Source of the DNA: Psychromonas sp. L1A2
GTDB taxonomy: Bacteria; Pseudomonadota; Gammaproteobacteria; Enterobacterales; Psychromonadaceae
Length of the DNA stretch: 64,000 bases
NCBI RefSeq assembly: GCF_009828855.1
Contig: NZ_WUAG01000002.1
Span: 1,550,001-1,614,000 of the forward strand
Reading direction: 5' to 3'
Numbering within the stretch: position 1 is the first letter of the stretch; every line of letters starts with the position of its first letter. The position numbers were made by a program, and so were the translations under genes. The notes beneath the pieces were generated by a model that was not told the DNA's origin, did not search any database, and saw only the letters and a program-made list of their open reading frames with translations. Below, in pieces: positions 47,931-57,542 of the stretch.

Positions 47931-48836
47931 TTACCTATAACGATACGGGTAACCTAACCAAGCTCCTTTAGCTAAATGCTTTTTATGCCGCTTATGTTTC
48001 GCTTCACTCAATCGCTTTATCTTTAAACTGCTATAACAAAACACTGCAATAAATAACCCACTAAACAACATGATAATCGTCGGTGCGGGCGCACTATCAA
48101 TAAAGAAACTAATGTAAATACCTAAGAAAGAACAACTACAGGCAATTAACACACTAATAATTAACATTTTATAGAAACTTCTAGTCACTAAAAATGCAAT
48201 GGCACCAGGTGTAATTAACATAGTGATCACTAAAATCATACCCACCGCTTTTAACGAAAATACAATAGTAATAGATAAAATAGACAATAAAGCATAATGT
48301 AAAAAACGCACAGATAACCCCATAACTTGCGCATGTTGCTTATCAAAAACAAAAAGTAATAAGTCTTTTCCTTTTATAAATAAGAAAAAGCAGACAACTA
48401 AACTAACAAGAGCAACTTCACCTATCCCTTGCCAGCTACTGCCTAGTAAATCCCCAAAAAGAATTTGATCGAGGTGTACATCAGTTTCTATTTTGGTCAT
48501 TAATAACAAACCTAATGCAAACATCGATGAAAATACAATTCCCATAACCGTATCCTCTTTGAGACGGCTATGCTCTTTAATATAACCAGTACATACAGCG
48601 CAACTAATGCCTGCGACAAACGCACCAACAGCAAAAGGAATCGCTAAAACATAAGCGATTACGATACCTGGCAATACAGAATGAGAAATAGCATCTCCCA
48701 TTAATGACCATCCTTTTAAGACTAAAAAACAAGAGAGCAAAGCCGTTGGAACAGCCAATAACAACACCATCACAAATGCTTGTTGCATGAACTCAAATGT
48801 AAAAGGAGATACAAGAGATTCAAATAGAGCCTGCAT
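47931..48836 (-). CDS. sitD: Manganese/iron ABC transporter permease SitD
   Basis: A 301-residue inner-membrane permease of the ABC-3 (MntB/ZnuB) family with about eight helices, including GWSLMGDAISHSVLPGIV and ITPGAIAFLVTRSF. The ATG at 48836 has GGGAGG at 6-base spacing, and overlaps the sitC 3' end. It pairs with SitC. The last 30 residues are basic (KHKRHKKH). Confidence 0.85.
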   Translation of the reverse strand: MQALFESLVSPFTFEFMQQAFVMVLLLAVPTALLSCFLVLKGWSLMGDAISHSVLPGIVIAYVLAIPFAVGAFVAGISCAVCTGYIKEHSRLKEDTVMGIVFSSMFALGLLLMTKIETDVHLDQILFGDLLGSSWQGIGEVALVSLVVCFFLFIKGKDLLLFVFDKQHAQVMGLSVRFLHYALLSILSITIVFSLKAVGMILVITMLITPGAIAFLVTRSFYKMLIISVLIACSCSFLGIYISFFIDSAPAPTIIMLFSGLFIAVFCYSSLKIKRLSEAKHKRHKKHLAKGAWLGYPYRYR

Positions 48837-49785
48837 GAGCAACCTCCCTTTTATTTTTTTGGTTTAAATGGGTTGAATGGATCGAAGACTTCACCGTTGG
48901 CTGAGCTGTTGATTTATTGGTTAATTGCGAGGCGCCCTGAGTCACTGGCTTTTGCTTCTTTCTGTTACTTATTAAGCCGTATTTAGGTGCAAAAAAGAAA
49001 CTGATCACAAAAATAAGCGTTTGAAATAAAACAATAACTCCGCCTGTCGCACCATCAATAAAATAACTTAAATAAGCACCAATCAAGGACGTCAATGTGC
49101 CGATAGCAATGCTAATAAAAATAATATTACTAAATTTATCACTTAATAAATAAGCGGTTGCTCCAGGAATAACCACCATCGCTATCACTAAAAATGCGCC
49201 CACTGTTTGTAATGCAGCCACGGTAGATGCACTCAATAAAGTAAAAAAAATAATTTTTAAGCCCGTAGCATTCAAACCAATACTTCTAGCATGCTGCTCA
49301 TCAAAAAATAACACCATAAAATCACGCCATTTTAGGGTTAATACAATCAGCGTAATAAAGCTAATTAATAAGAGCTGTAACGTATCGTAAGGGGAGATTG
49401 CGAGAATATTACCTAGCACTATCGTTTGAATATTGACCGATGTAGGACTCAATGAAACCATGAACAAACCAAGTCCGAAAAAAGAAGTGAAAATGATACC
49501 AATAATCGCATCTTCTTTAAGTTTTGAGCGTTGATTTAAAAATAACATGACCGTTGCTGCTAAGCCTCCAGAAAAAAAAGCCCCAACAGCAAAAGGTAAT
49601 CCCAACATATAAGCCCCTGCGACCCCCGGTACTATCGAATGAGAGAGTGCATCGCCAATTAACGACCAACCTTTCAACATTAAATAAACGGACAGAAAAG
49701 CACAAACGCCCCCTACCAAAGCACTTACAAATATTGCATTAACCATATATTGATAACTAAAAGGTTCTAATAAATAATCAAACAT
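48820..49785 (-). CDS. sitC: Manganese/iron ABC transporter permease SitC
   Basis: A 321-residue ABC-3 permease paralogous to SitD (GWSLIGDALSHSIVPGVAGAY, VIPGATAYLLSDKF). The C-terminal 45 residues are hydrophilic and rich in Thr, Ser and His (QLTNKSTAQPTVKSSIHSTH), which could be a cytoplasmic metal-related tail. GAGGG lies 5 bases before the ATG. Confidence 0.85.
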   Translation of the reverse strand: MFDYLLEPFSYQYMVNAIFVSALVGGVCAFLSVYLMLKGWSLIGDALSHSIVPGVAGAYMLGLPFAVGAFFSGGLAATVMLFLNQRSKLKEDAIIGIIFTSFFGLGLFMVSLSPTSVNIQTIVLGNILAISPYDTLQLLLISFITLIVLTLKWRDFMVLFFDEQHARSIGLNATGLKIIFFTLLSASTVAALQTVGAFLVIAMVVIPGATAYLLSDKFSNIIFISIAIGTLTSLIGAYLSYFIDGATGGVIVLFQTLIFVISFFFAPKYGLISNRKKQKPVTQGASQLTNKSTAQPTVKSSIHSTHLNQKNKREVAHAGSI

Positions 49786-49793
49786 AACACCCT

Positions 49794-50699
49794 CTACTTT
49801 GATTGGTTAATTACGGTATTCGTATGTTGCTCACCATATAAAACAACGGGCCGTTCATCATCACTGATCACTGTCACTTGACGTTTATCATCATCATTAT
49901 GTAAAAGGTCGCCTGCGAGAACGAAATGACGTAGTGCCCCACCAAAGGCTTTTTCTATATTTTTAGGTGTAAATACTTTCGCTGTTTGCCCTTCATCTAA
50001 AATAGTTCGGTTAATGAAAACAGTTCGATCACAAAGCTCAGGAATACTGCCTAAATTATGTGTCGAGACTAAAATGATTTTCCCCTCTTCACGAAGTGCT
50101 TTTAATAGCACCATTATTTGTTCTTCGGTTTTTACATCGACCCCTGTAAACGGTTCATCTAATAAAATAACTTTACTTTGTTGGGCTAATGCTCGGGCTA
50201 AAAAAATACGTTTCTTTTGACCACCTGATAATTCGCCAATTTGGCGTTTACGGTAACCTTGCATATCAACACGTAACAAAGCTTGCTCAACCAATTCCTG
50301 ATCTTTTTTGGTACTCATACGCAGCATATTCATGTGCCCATAACGGCCCATCATCACAACATCTTCAACCAAGATAGGAAAATCCCAATCAATCTTTTCT
50401 GTTTGTGGCACGTAAGCGACGACATTTTTTTTCAACGCTTGTTTAACCGTTAGCCCTAATATATTAACCGAGCCTGTTTTCAAGCTCACTAACCCCATGA
50501 TTGATTTAAAGACGGTTGATTTACCGCTGCCGTTAACACCGACTAACGCCGTAATTGAGCCTTCCGGTAAACTAAAAGTCGTATCATGGATGGCAGTGAA
50601 ACCATTACGGTAAGTCACACTGATATTATCGACTTTAATATGGTCTATTTCGGCATAGTTGGTATTCATATTCTTCCCGTCAACTTTACTTATTATCAT
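49794..50699 (-). CDS. sitB: Manganese/iron ABC transporter ATP-binding protein SitB
   Basis: A 301-residue ATPase: Walker [10 protein letters not shown], signature LSGGQKKR, Walker B VILLDEPF, and a switch His in STHNLGS. The ATG at 50699 overlaps the sitA stop; an internal ATG at 50669 (291 residues) would give a start closer to the family. It energises SitCD. Confidence 0.9.
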   Translation of the reverse strand: MIISKVDGKNMNTNYAEIDHIKVDNISVTYRNGFTAIHDTTFSLPEGSITALVGVNGSGKSTVFKSIMGLVSLKTGSVNILGLTVKQALKKNVVAYVPQTEKIDWDFPILVEDVVMMGRYGHMNMLRMSTKKDQELVEQALLRVDMQGYRKRQIGELSGGQKKRIFLARALAQQSKVILLDEPFTGVDVKTEEQIMVLLKALREEGKIILVSTHNLGSIPELCDRTVFINRTILDEGQTAKVFTPKNIEKAFGGALRHFVLAGDLLHNDDDKRQVTVISDDERPVVLYGEQHTNTVINQSK

Positions 50700-51604
50700 T
50701 ACTGACTAATCCCCTTTGCAATATGACTCAAGGTTGTTGTAAGTAGGTCAATATAAGTCGGTACCGGGCCATCCGCTTTGCTTAATGAATCAACATAAAG
50801 GACACCCGCATAATTAGCACCGGTTTCTCTGGCGACTTGCAAGGCAGGTTTAGCTGAAACGGTGCTTTCACTAAAGACTGCGGTTATATGATGCGATCGT
50901 ACAAGGTCTATTACTTTTTTAACTTGTTGAGGAGTGCCCTGAGAATCAGAGTTCATCGGCCAAAGGTATAACTCTTTTAAATTGTAATCCCGTGTTAGGT
51001 AACTAAAAGCCCCTTCACTAGTCACTAACCAGCGTTTATCTTCAGGAACGGCTGCAATGGCAGCTTTAAAAGGAGCCACTGCATCTATTATTTCTTGGCT
51101 GTATTGTTTCGCATTTTTATTATACGTTTCACTATGCGGAGGATCGTATTTAACTAAGGCTGCTCGAATATTTTCAACGTAGATCAATGCATTAGGAGCA
51201 GACATCCAAGCATGTGGATTAGGCTTTCCAGCATAAGTCCCTTGTGTGATCCCCATTGGCTGAATATTGTTAGTCACAACAACTTTAGACACGTCTTTTA
51301 AATTATTAAAAAACTTATCAAACCAAAGCTCTAAGTTAAGTCCATTATAAATAATCAAGTCTGCACCTTGAGCGCGACGTAAATCGCCAGGCGTTGCTTG
51401 ATAATTATGAATTTCAGCATTTGCTTTGGTAATTGACTCAACAATAGCGGCATCACCAACTACATTTTTAACCATATCTGCAATAACTGTAAAAGTAGTA
51501 ATGACTTTAAATTTTTCATCATTCGCTGCAAAACTACTCTGTGATTGAAATGTCATTATAAAAATAAATAATAAAGGTCTAAGCATTCTGCTCTGATTCC
51601 ACAT
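50699..51604 (-). CDS. sitA: Manganese/iron-binding periplasmic protein SitA
   Basis: A 301-residue cluster A-I metal-binding protein with a signal peptide (about residues 7-27). Likely metal ligands are His in [12 protein letters not shown], His in NPHAWMSAP, Glu in SEGAFSYL and an acidic residue near [10 protein letters not shown]. The EIHNYQ motif is typical of the Sit/Yfe group that takes Mn and Fe, rather than ZnuA, which has a His-rich loop. A Fur-like box lies upstream. The ATG at 51586 is an alternative start. Confidence 0.88.
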   Translation of the reverse strand: MWNQSRMLRPLLFIFIMTFQSQSSFAANDEKFKVITTFTVIADMVKNVVGDAAIVESITKANAEIHNYQATPGDLRRAQGADLIIYNGLNLELWFDKFFNNLKDVSKVVVTNNIQPMGITQGTYAGKPNPHAWMSAPNALIYVENIRAALVKYDPPHSETYNKNAKQYSQEIIDAVAPFKAAIAAVPEDKRWLVTSEGAFSYLTRDYNLKELYLWPMNSDSQGTPQQVKKVIDLVRSHHITAVFSESTVSAKPALQVARETGANYAGVLYVDSLSKADGPVPTYIDLLTTTLSHIAKGISQ

Positions 51605-51647
51605 GAAACTAAGGTGAAATTAACAATAGCAGTGCTTAAACATTATC

Positions 51648-51666
51648 GCAAATGATATTCATTATC
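51648..51666. promoter_or_regulatory. Fur-box-like operator upstream of sitABCD
   Basis: GCAAATGATATTCATTATC matches the 19-bp Fur consensus GATAATGATAATCATTATC at 16 of 19 positions, 44 bases before the sitA ATG. It predicts iron repression of the whole sit operon. Confidence 0.72.
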
Positions 51667-51837
51667 GTTAAAGGTTTGTTGTGAGTTTAGATCTAAAAAG
51701 CTGAAATCGAAGTGGCTCATTAATATCATTAAGCCTTTTATTGAACAAAAGCTTTACACTATTCTGTTATTACCGATTGATTGTTTTAACCTAAAAAAAT
51801 ACACTTCTATTTCTTTAAACAATAAGTGAACTAAAAA

Positions 51838-52239
51838 ATGAAAAAAATTGCTTTAATTCTACTAGGTGGCGCACTACTAGCTGGTTGCCAAACAACTAGC
51901 TCAGACCTTACTACAACAGCTAATTCAGCAGTAACTTCTGCGACTAACACTGCAACAAGTACAGCGACAGCTGCGACTAGTAGCGCAACTAGCTCAGTAA
52001 CAAGCTTAACAAGTGGTCTTCTTGATACAAACTTCCCAAGCCTAAGTTGTTCTGCAATCAAACAAACATTTGTTGATTATGAAGCACAAGTAGCAAGCCT
52101 TGAAAGTGGTTCTGGTTTACTAGCAACAGCTGGTGTAAGTACAGCAAGTGCAAAAGCAAAACTAGATAGTGCTTACGACACAGCAAAAGAAACAGCAACG
52201 CCTGTTATGAGTGCTAAAGGCTGTAGCGAAACGCTATAG
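51838..52239 (+). CDS. Small Thr/Ser/Ala-rich lipoprotein, unknown
   Basis: A 133-residue lipoprotein: signal peptide with lipobox LLAGC (Cys17), then a low-complexity stretch at about residues 20-58 made almost only of Thr, Ser, Ala and Asn, then a small domain with a Cys pair (LSCSAIK and SAKGCSETL) likely to form a disulfide. No family recognised. The repeat-like stretch resembles a flexible linker holding the domain away from the membrane. A strong terminator follows, so it is monocistronic. Confidence 0.72.
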   Translation: MKKIALILLGGALLAGCQTTSSDLTTTANSAVTSATNTATSTATAATSSATSSVTSLTSGLLDTNFPSLSCSAIKQTFVDYEAQVASLESGSGLLATAGVSTASAKAKLDSAYDTAKETATPVMSAKGCSETL

Positions 52240-52255
52240 GCTTAGACATCAAATC

Positions 52256-52283
52256 AAGCTTCGCTTCACTGCGAAGCTTTTTG
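52256..52283 (+). terminator. Rho-independent terminator of the lipoprotein gene
   Basis: AAGCTTCGC, loop TTCACT, GCGAAGCTT followed by TTTT. The remaining 52284-52610 stretch shows AT-rich sequence with no gene. Confidence 0.85.
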
Positions 52284-52610
52284 TTAAAAATAATAATCAC
52301 TTCAATACCCATAAACATAGTATCTAGCTCCATTCGTCATAAAGTATTTAACTTAAACTTCATTTTCTATATCAAAAAATACTTAACCTTCATTAAAATA
52401 CTCCATTTTTAAAGTTACATATCCGTAACAAAATTAACTGTTTGGACTCATTTATATGATTAAAACCAAATGAACTAATAATCATTACTATTCATGTTAA
52501 GTTATTTACCTTAAAGCAGTAATTTCAACGCATTTTTTGTTTTCTCTGTAGCATTTATTAGCCCATAATTACTTTATAATCCCAGTATTATTAATGGCAG
52601 GTGTTAGACA

Positions 52611-54012
52611 ATGACCCAAAGAATTAAAATCAAAGAAATTAAAAGTACTCATAAAAACAGCGCTGATCGCTTTAACCCAAGTAATCGAATTTATGTACGT
52701 GCTGTTTATGGTTTCTTTCAAAAAATTACGTAAATTTACTGGATGGGGATTAATTTTATTCTTTATTGCTATGCCAATGATTCGTTGGGATGGCCATCAA
52801 GCAGTTCTCTTTGATGTCGATAAGCAACAATTCCAATTATTTGATATGTTATTTTTCCCACAAGATTTAACTTTAGTCGCCTGGGTCTTTATTATAGCCG
52901 CCTTTGCCTTATTCTTTTTTACCACCTATTTAGGACGAGTTTGGTGTGGTTATACTTGTCCACAAACAGTCTGGACCTTTATTTTTATCTGGTTTGAAGA
53001 ACGTTTTGAAGGAACAGCGAATAAACGCAAACGACTTGATGAAATGCCTTGGGACTTTAATAAAGTATGGCGAAAAACAGCTAAGCACACAGGTTGGTTA
53101 GCCGTTTCATTGTTAACAGGTTTAGCATTTTGCTCTTATTTTGTACCCGTTGAAAAACTCTATACAGACTTTTTCACTGGTCAAAGTAGTATGCTCGTTT
53201 TAATCATGATTTTTATCTTCACATTTTCAACCTATGCAAATGCAGGATGGATGCGCTCTATTTTCTGTGTACATATGTGTCCTTATTCACGTTTCCAATC
53301 TGCTATGTTCGATAAAAATACATACAGCGTTGGCTACGATGCAACACGTGGAGAAAAACGTGGTCCTCGATCTCGCAAGATTGACCGTAGTGAAACGGGC
53401 TTAGGTGATTGTGTAGACTGCGATTTATGTGTGCAAGTTTGCCCTACCGGCATTGATATTCGAGATGGATTACAATACGAATGCATTAACTGTGGTGCTT
53501 GTATTGATGCTTGTGATCAAACCATGGATAAAATGGGTTACCCTCGAGGATTAATTTCTTATACCTCTGAACAAGTATTAGAAGGCAAAGAAACGAAACT
53601 GATGAGACCCAAAATCATTGGTTATGGGTTAATGCTTTTGATCATGGTCGGGTTATTTATTGCCAACATAAGCACATTGACCAATGCAGAAATGGAGATT
53701 TTACGCGATAGAAATTCGCTCTATCGTGAAAATGTGGATGGTTTAATTGAAAATACTTATACGTTAAAAGTCATCAATAAAAGCACTGATGCACAAGTTT
53801 ATAATATTACTTTTGCAGGAATAAAAGATGCAACTTTGATTGGTCCTAAGCAAATCACTATTCAATCTGGTGAGATTTTTACACAGCCTATTTCAATTGC
53901 TGTAGACCCGTATGATATTAAGGCTAAAAAAATAACCGTAACAATTAAACTAACAAATATAGAGAATAACGAAGTCATTGAACAAGATGCTTCTTTCTTT
54001 CTTGGACTTTAA
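52611..54012 (+). CDS. ccoG: Cytochrome c oxidase accessory protein CcoG, frame interrupted
   Basis: CcoG (RdxA/FixG) helps insert copper and assemble cbb3 oxidase. It has about five membrane helices, GRVWCGYTCPQTVWTF, and two 4Fe-4S clusters (CVDCDLCVQVCPTGID and CINCGACIDACDQTM). The normal N terminus (MTQRIKIKEI to SNRIYVRAVYGFFQ) is encoded from the ATG at 52611, but an extra A in the A6 run at 52720-52725 shifts the frame; the rest (KKLRKFTGWG on) is in the next frame. An internal ATG at 52693 would give 439 residues without the family start. No ccoNOQP genes are nearby. Confidence 0.8.
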
Positions 54013-54062
54013 TTATGGGCTAAGCGGTATCAATAAATACTAGATTTGCTATCTTAGTTGAT

Positions 54063-54099
54063 AAAGGCGCGCTAACACTTTAGCTGCGCCTTTTTTTAT
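54063..54099 (+). terminator. Rho-independent terminator of ccoG
   Basis: AAAGGCGC-GCTAA and TTAGC-T-GCGCCTTT form a 13-bp stem with one bulge and loop CACT, followed by a T-run, about 50 bases past the stop. Confidence 0.85.
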
Positions 54100-54111
54100 T
54101 GGAGAAATATA

Positions 54112-55101
54112 ATGTCTAACGCAAACTTAACCTACCAAAAGCTCACTCCAGAATGCCAATTAGATGCTTTAGCAAGTATTGGTATTTACCCAGAAACAGG
54201 CTTATTAGCCTTAAATTCTTATGAAAACCGCGTTTATTCATTCACTGATGAAAATCAACACCGTTATGTAGTTAAGTTTTACCGTCCAGGACGCTGGAAC
54301 GAGCAACAATTATTGGAAGATCATGCTTTTAGTGAACGTTTGCTAAATGCTGGTTTAAATCTTTCAACCCCCTTAGTTTTTGAAGATAAAACGCTGCATT
54401 CTTTCGCAGGGTATTATTTTTCACTCTTTAATAACCTATCAGCACGCTCTTTAGCCGTAGATGATATCGATAGCCTATATGATGTAGGCATTGCATTAGG
54501 AAAACTTCATAAGATAGGTGCAAAGCATCAATTTATTGAACGTCCCACTTTAAATGTCATCGAAAAAATTAATTTAGCTGCCAGCGACCTAATGAATTGT
54601 CAGCATATTCCTAACGCGATCAAAGCCCCTTTATTTGAAACCATTGATAAGATTAAATATAAAATTAGTAATGCTAAATTAAGTGCATTACCAATGATTG
54701 CAATACATGGGGATGCTCATGCAAGTAATATACTTTTAAAAGATGGTCAACCTTACTGGGTCGATTTTGATGATTGTAAAATGGGACCAGCAGTACAAGA
54801 TGTCTGGATGTTATTGAATGGGGATAGACAGGAACAGCTATTACAATTATCAATGATTTTAGAAGGTTACCAAGAAGAATACGATTTCAATACAAATCAA
54901 TTAGCCCATATAGAGAGCTTAAGAACGATGCGTATGATTGATTATGTGAGCTGGATCAACAAAAGATGGGAAGATCCGGCATTTTCTCGAAACTTTCCAT
55001 GGTTTATAACTGACCAATATTGGAAAGAGTTGTTACAATCGCTACAACATCAGTTAGTATTATTAGATGAAGTTCCCCTTACACTTCAGCCTCAATATTA
55101 A
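54112..55101 (+). CDS. srkA: Stress response kinase A (SrkA/RdoA/YihE)
   Basis: A 329-residue kinase of the APH/choline-kinase fold. Catalytic loop IHGDAHASNILL and metal-binding VDFDDC are present. In E. coli it phosphorylates protein Ser/Thr residues and protects against stress-induced death, and it lies just before dsbA, as here. Confidence 0.9.
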   Translation: MSNANLTYQKLTPECQLDALASIGIYPETGLLALNSYENRVYSFTDENQHRYVVKFYRPGRWNEQQLLEDHAFSERLLNAGLNLSTPLVFEDKTLHSFAGYYFSLFNNLSARSLAVDDIDSLYDVGIALGKLHKIGAKHQFIERPTLNVIEKINLAASDLMNCQHIPNAIKAPLFETIDKIKYKISNAKLSALPMIAIHGDAHASNILLKDGQPYWVDFDDCKMGPAVQDVWMLLNGDRQEQLLQLSMILEGYQEEYDFNTNQLAHIESLRTMRMIDYVSWINKRWEDPAFSRNFPWFITDQYWKELLQSLQHQLVLLDEVPLTLQPQY

Positions 55102-55135
55102 TTAACACCATAAAATGACAATAAAGGAACATATG

Positions 55136-55744
55136 ATGAAAAAGGTTTTTGCTCTATTAGTTGGTTTAGTATTACTGCCATTAAGTGTTAATGCTGCAGA
55201 CTTTAAAGAAGGTACTAACTACGAAGTTATTAAACAAACAGCAACAGAGAAACCAGAAGTTTTAGAGTTTTTCTCTTTTTACTGCCCACATTGCTTCAAG
55301 TTTGAACCACTAATGGAAAAACTAGCACAAGATCTACCTTCAGATGTAACAATTAAAAAGAGCCACGTTAACTTTTTAGGTGGCGCAATGGCTGATGAAG
55401 TAACAAAAGCTTATGCAGCTGCAGATTTATTAGATGTTAAAGAAGAAGTAACAAGTATTATATTTGACCGCATTCATACGCAGCGTAAAGCAATTAACAG
55501 TGAAAAAGATATTATCGATATCTTTGCTAAAGCAGGCGTTTCAGAGAAAGATGCAACTGCTGCATTAGCAAGTTTCCCTGTAAATGGTATGGCTTCACAA
55601 ATGAAACGTAACACAGAAAACTTTAAAGTACGTGGCGTTCCAACACTGATTGTTAACGGTAAGTACAAAGTAAATACTGGATCAGTAAAAAGCGTTGAAG
55701 AGTTCACTGAGTTAGTGACTTTCTTAACTAAAAAAACGGACTAA
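55136..55744 (+). CDS. dsbA: Thiol:disulfide interchange protein DsbA
   Basis: A 202-residue periplasmic oxidase that introduces disulfides. Signal peptide residues 1-20, thioredoxin-fold active site CPHC at about 50-53, cis-Pro in RGVPTLIVNG. The ATG at 55136 has AAGGAA at good spacing; ATGs at 55133 and 55115 are possible. It is downstream of srkA with a 34-base gap. Confidence 0.95.
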   Translation: MKKVFALLVGLVLLPLSVNAADFKEGTNYEVIKQTATEKPEVLEFFSFYCPHCFKFEPLMEKLAQDLPSDVTIKKSHVNFLGGAMADEVTKAYAAADLLDVKEEVTSIIFDRIHTQRKAINSEKDIIDIFAKAGVSEKDATAALASFPVNGMASQMKRNTENFKVRGVPTLIVNGKYKVNTGSVKSVEEFTELVTFLTKKTD

Positions 55745-55776
55745 TACGTTTTTTAAACACCTCTATCTAAAATAAA

Positions 55777-55801
55777 AAGTCACTTTAGTGGCTTTTTTTA
55801 T
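55777..55801 (+). terminator. Rho-independent terminator of srkA-dsbA
   Basis: AAAGTCAC, loop TTTA, GTGGCTTT (with one G-T pair) followed by a T-run. Confidence 0.8.
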
Positions 55802-55842
55802 TTTTATGGCATAATAGCGCCGTCAAGAAGGGGAGATGACCG

Positions 55843-56493
55843 TTGAAAACGATGTTTAATAATGCAGCACAAATGAAAAGTGCTATTAAAGAACTGCATA
55901 ACCACAAAGAATCTACGAAAGCACAAGTTGTTGCTATTAGTGGAATTGAAGGTAGTGGTAAACGCGAACTAACCGAAAAAATTGCAGCTGCATTAACCTT
56001 AGATGGTTTAAATGTCGCTGTTATTCATACCGATGACTGGGAAGCGAGCAAAAATGTTCGGTTCAATGTAATGAACAGCCCTGAAGAATATTACCTTAAT
56101 GCTTATCGTTTTGATGAAATGTTTGAAGAGTTAGTTCTACCTTTAAAGCTATTTGGCAGTATTAAAACATCCGTTAATTTAGATGATGCCGAATGCCCTC
56201 GACAAGTAGATTATAACTTTGAGAACATAGATATCATTCTTATTGAAGGAGTGTACCTTTTACAAGAAGCTTATTTAGATCTATATGATTATAGCTGTTG
56301 GGTAAAAAGTAATTTTGGCACCGCATTAAAACGCTTACATGAACAAGTTAATATTGAAGAGTCACAAGAAGCCCTGGTTAATTTATTTGAATTACTCATT
56401 AAACCCGCTGGGCAATATCATCTTTATGCTGATGATCCCATCGGTAATAGCAAATCAATTTACCTAGAACAAGCAAGCGTGCCGAATGAGTAA
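55843..56493 (+). CDS. P-loop uridine-kinase-like protein with altered Walker A
   Basis: A 216-residue protein of the uridine kinase/PRK-like P-loop group: [16 protein letters not shown] (residues 32-47), TDDWEASK, and [20 protein letters not shown]. The Walker A reads GIEGSGKR, so Arg replaces the Ser/Thr that coordinates Mg. The TTG at 55843 was chosen because GGGGAG lies 7 bases upstream; ATG at 55852 is too far. It overlaps coaA by 8 bases, suggesting a role with, or regulation of, pantothenate kinase. The substrate is unknown. Confidence 0.75.
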   Translation: MKTMFNNAAQMKSAIKELHNHKESTKAQVVAISGIEGSGKRELTEKIAAALTLDGLNVAVIHTDDWEASKNVRFNVMNSPEEYYLNAYRFDEMFEELVLPLKLFGSIKTSVNLDDAECPRQVDYNFENIDIILIEGVYLLQEAYLDLYDYSCWVKSNFGTALKRLHEQVNIEESQEALVNLFELLIKPAGQYHLYADDPIGNSKSIYLEQASVPNE

Positions 56494-57451
56494 TCATGAC
56501 GCATTCAATCAACAAAGTATTCATAGCGCTTATATGCACTTTGAGCGCAACCAATGGGCAAACTTACGAGACAATGTAAAACTAACCCTATCTGAAGACG
56601 ATATAAGCCAATTACAAGGTATTAATGAGTCGTTATCGATGGAAGAAGTGGTTGATATCTATTTACCTCTTTCACGGTTATTAAACCTGTATGTAGAAGC
56701 ACGGCAGTACCGCCATACCGTTCGTGATACTTTCCTTGATTCTGATAACGATAAAGTACCTTATATTATAGGTATTGCAGGTAGTGTGGCCGTAGGTAAA
56801 AGTACCTCAGCTCGTATACTACAAGCTTTGTTATCACGCTGGCCTGAGCATCCGAAAGTGGCTTTAGTCACCACAGATGGCTTTTTGCGCCCTAATAAAG
56901 ACTTAGTTGCTCGTAATTTAATGCATAAAAAAGGCTTCCCTGAAAGCTTTGATACCAAAGCCTTAATTGAGTTTGTTTCAGCAATTAAATCTGGCCAAAA
57001 GCAAATCACAGCACCTATTTATTCTCACTTAACCTATGACATTATCCCTGACAAGTCATTACAATTTGAAAAGCCTGATATTGTTATTTTAGAAGGTTTA
57101 AATGTGTTACAAACAGCTGGACTAAACGATCCAGAACAGTCTCACCGTGTCTTTGTTTCTGATTTCGTTGATTTTTCTATTTTTGTTGATGCCGATACCG
57201 ACTTACTGAAAACCTGGTATATCCAACGTTTTTTAAAGTTTAGAGAAGGCGCCTTTACCGATCCAAATGCTTACTTTCATAGTTATTCTAAAATGAGTAA
57301 GCGTGAAGCTATTGCTATCGCATCAAAGATTTGGGATGAAATAAATGGAATTAATTTAGAAGAGAATATTAGGCCAACACGTGACCGTGCTAATTTAATC
57401 TTGAAAAAATCGATTAATCACCAAGTCAGCCAAGTGAAGTTGCGGAAATAA
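56486..57451 (+). CDS. coaA: Type I pantothenate kinase CoaA
   Basis: A 321-residue kinase for the committed step of CoA synthesis. P-loop GSVAVGKST at about residue 95, TTDGFLRPN, and [27 protein letters not shown]. It matches E. coli CoaA in length. It is translationally coupled to the preceding P-loop gene. Confidence 0.95.
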   Translation: MSNHDAFNQQSIHSAYMHFERNQWANLRDNVKLTLSEDDISQLQGINESLSMEEVVDIYLPLSRLLNLYVEARQYRHTVRDTFLDSDNDKVPYIIGIAGSVAVGKSTSARILQALLSRWPEHPKVALVTTDGFLRPNKDLVARNLMHKKGFPESFDTKALIEFVSAIKSGQKQITAPIYSHLTYDIIPDKSLQFEKPDIVILEGLNVLQTAGLNDPEQSHRVFVSDFVDFSIFVDADTDLLKTWYIQRFLKFREGAFTDPNAYFHSYSKMSKREAIAIASKIWDEINGINLEENIRPTRDRANLILKKSINHQVSQVKLRK

Positions 57452-57491
57452 ATAAAAGCAGTTAAGTTTAGGCTTATAAAAATAGAAATAA

Positions 57492-57514
57492 AAAAGGCGC
57501 TGATAGCGCCTTTT
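57492..57514. terminator. Bidirectional terminator between coaA and glpX
   Basis: AAAAGGCGCT-GAT-AGCGCCTTTT with A/T runs on both sides; it serves both converging genes. Confidence 0.85.
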
Positions 57515-57542
57515 AAAATTTCATCAAACCTACCTGATTAGC

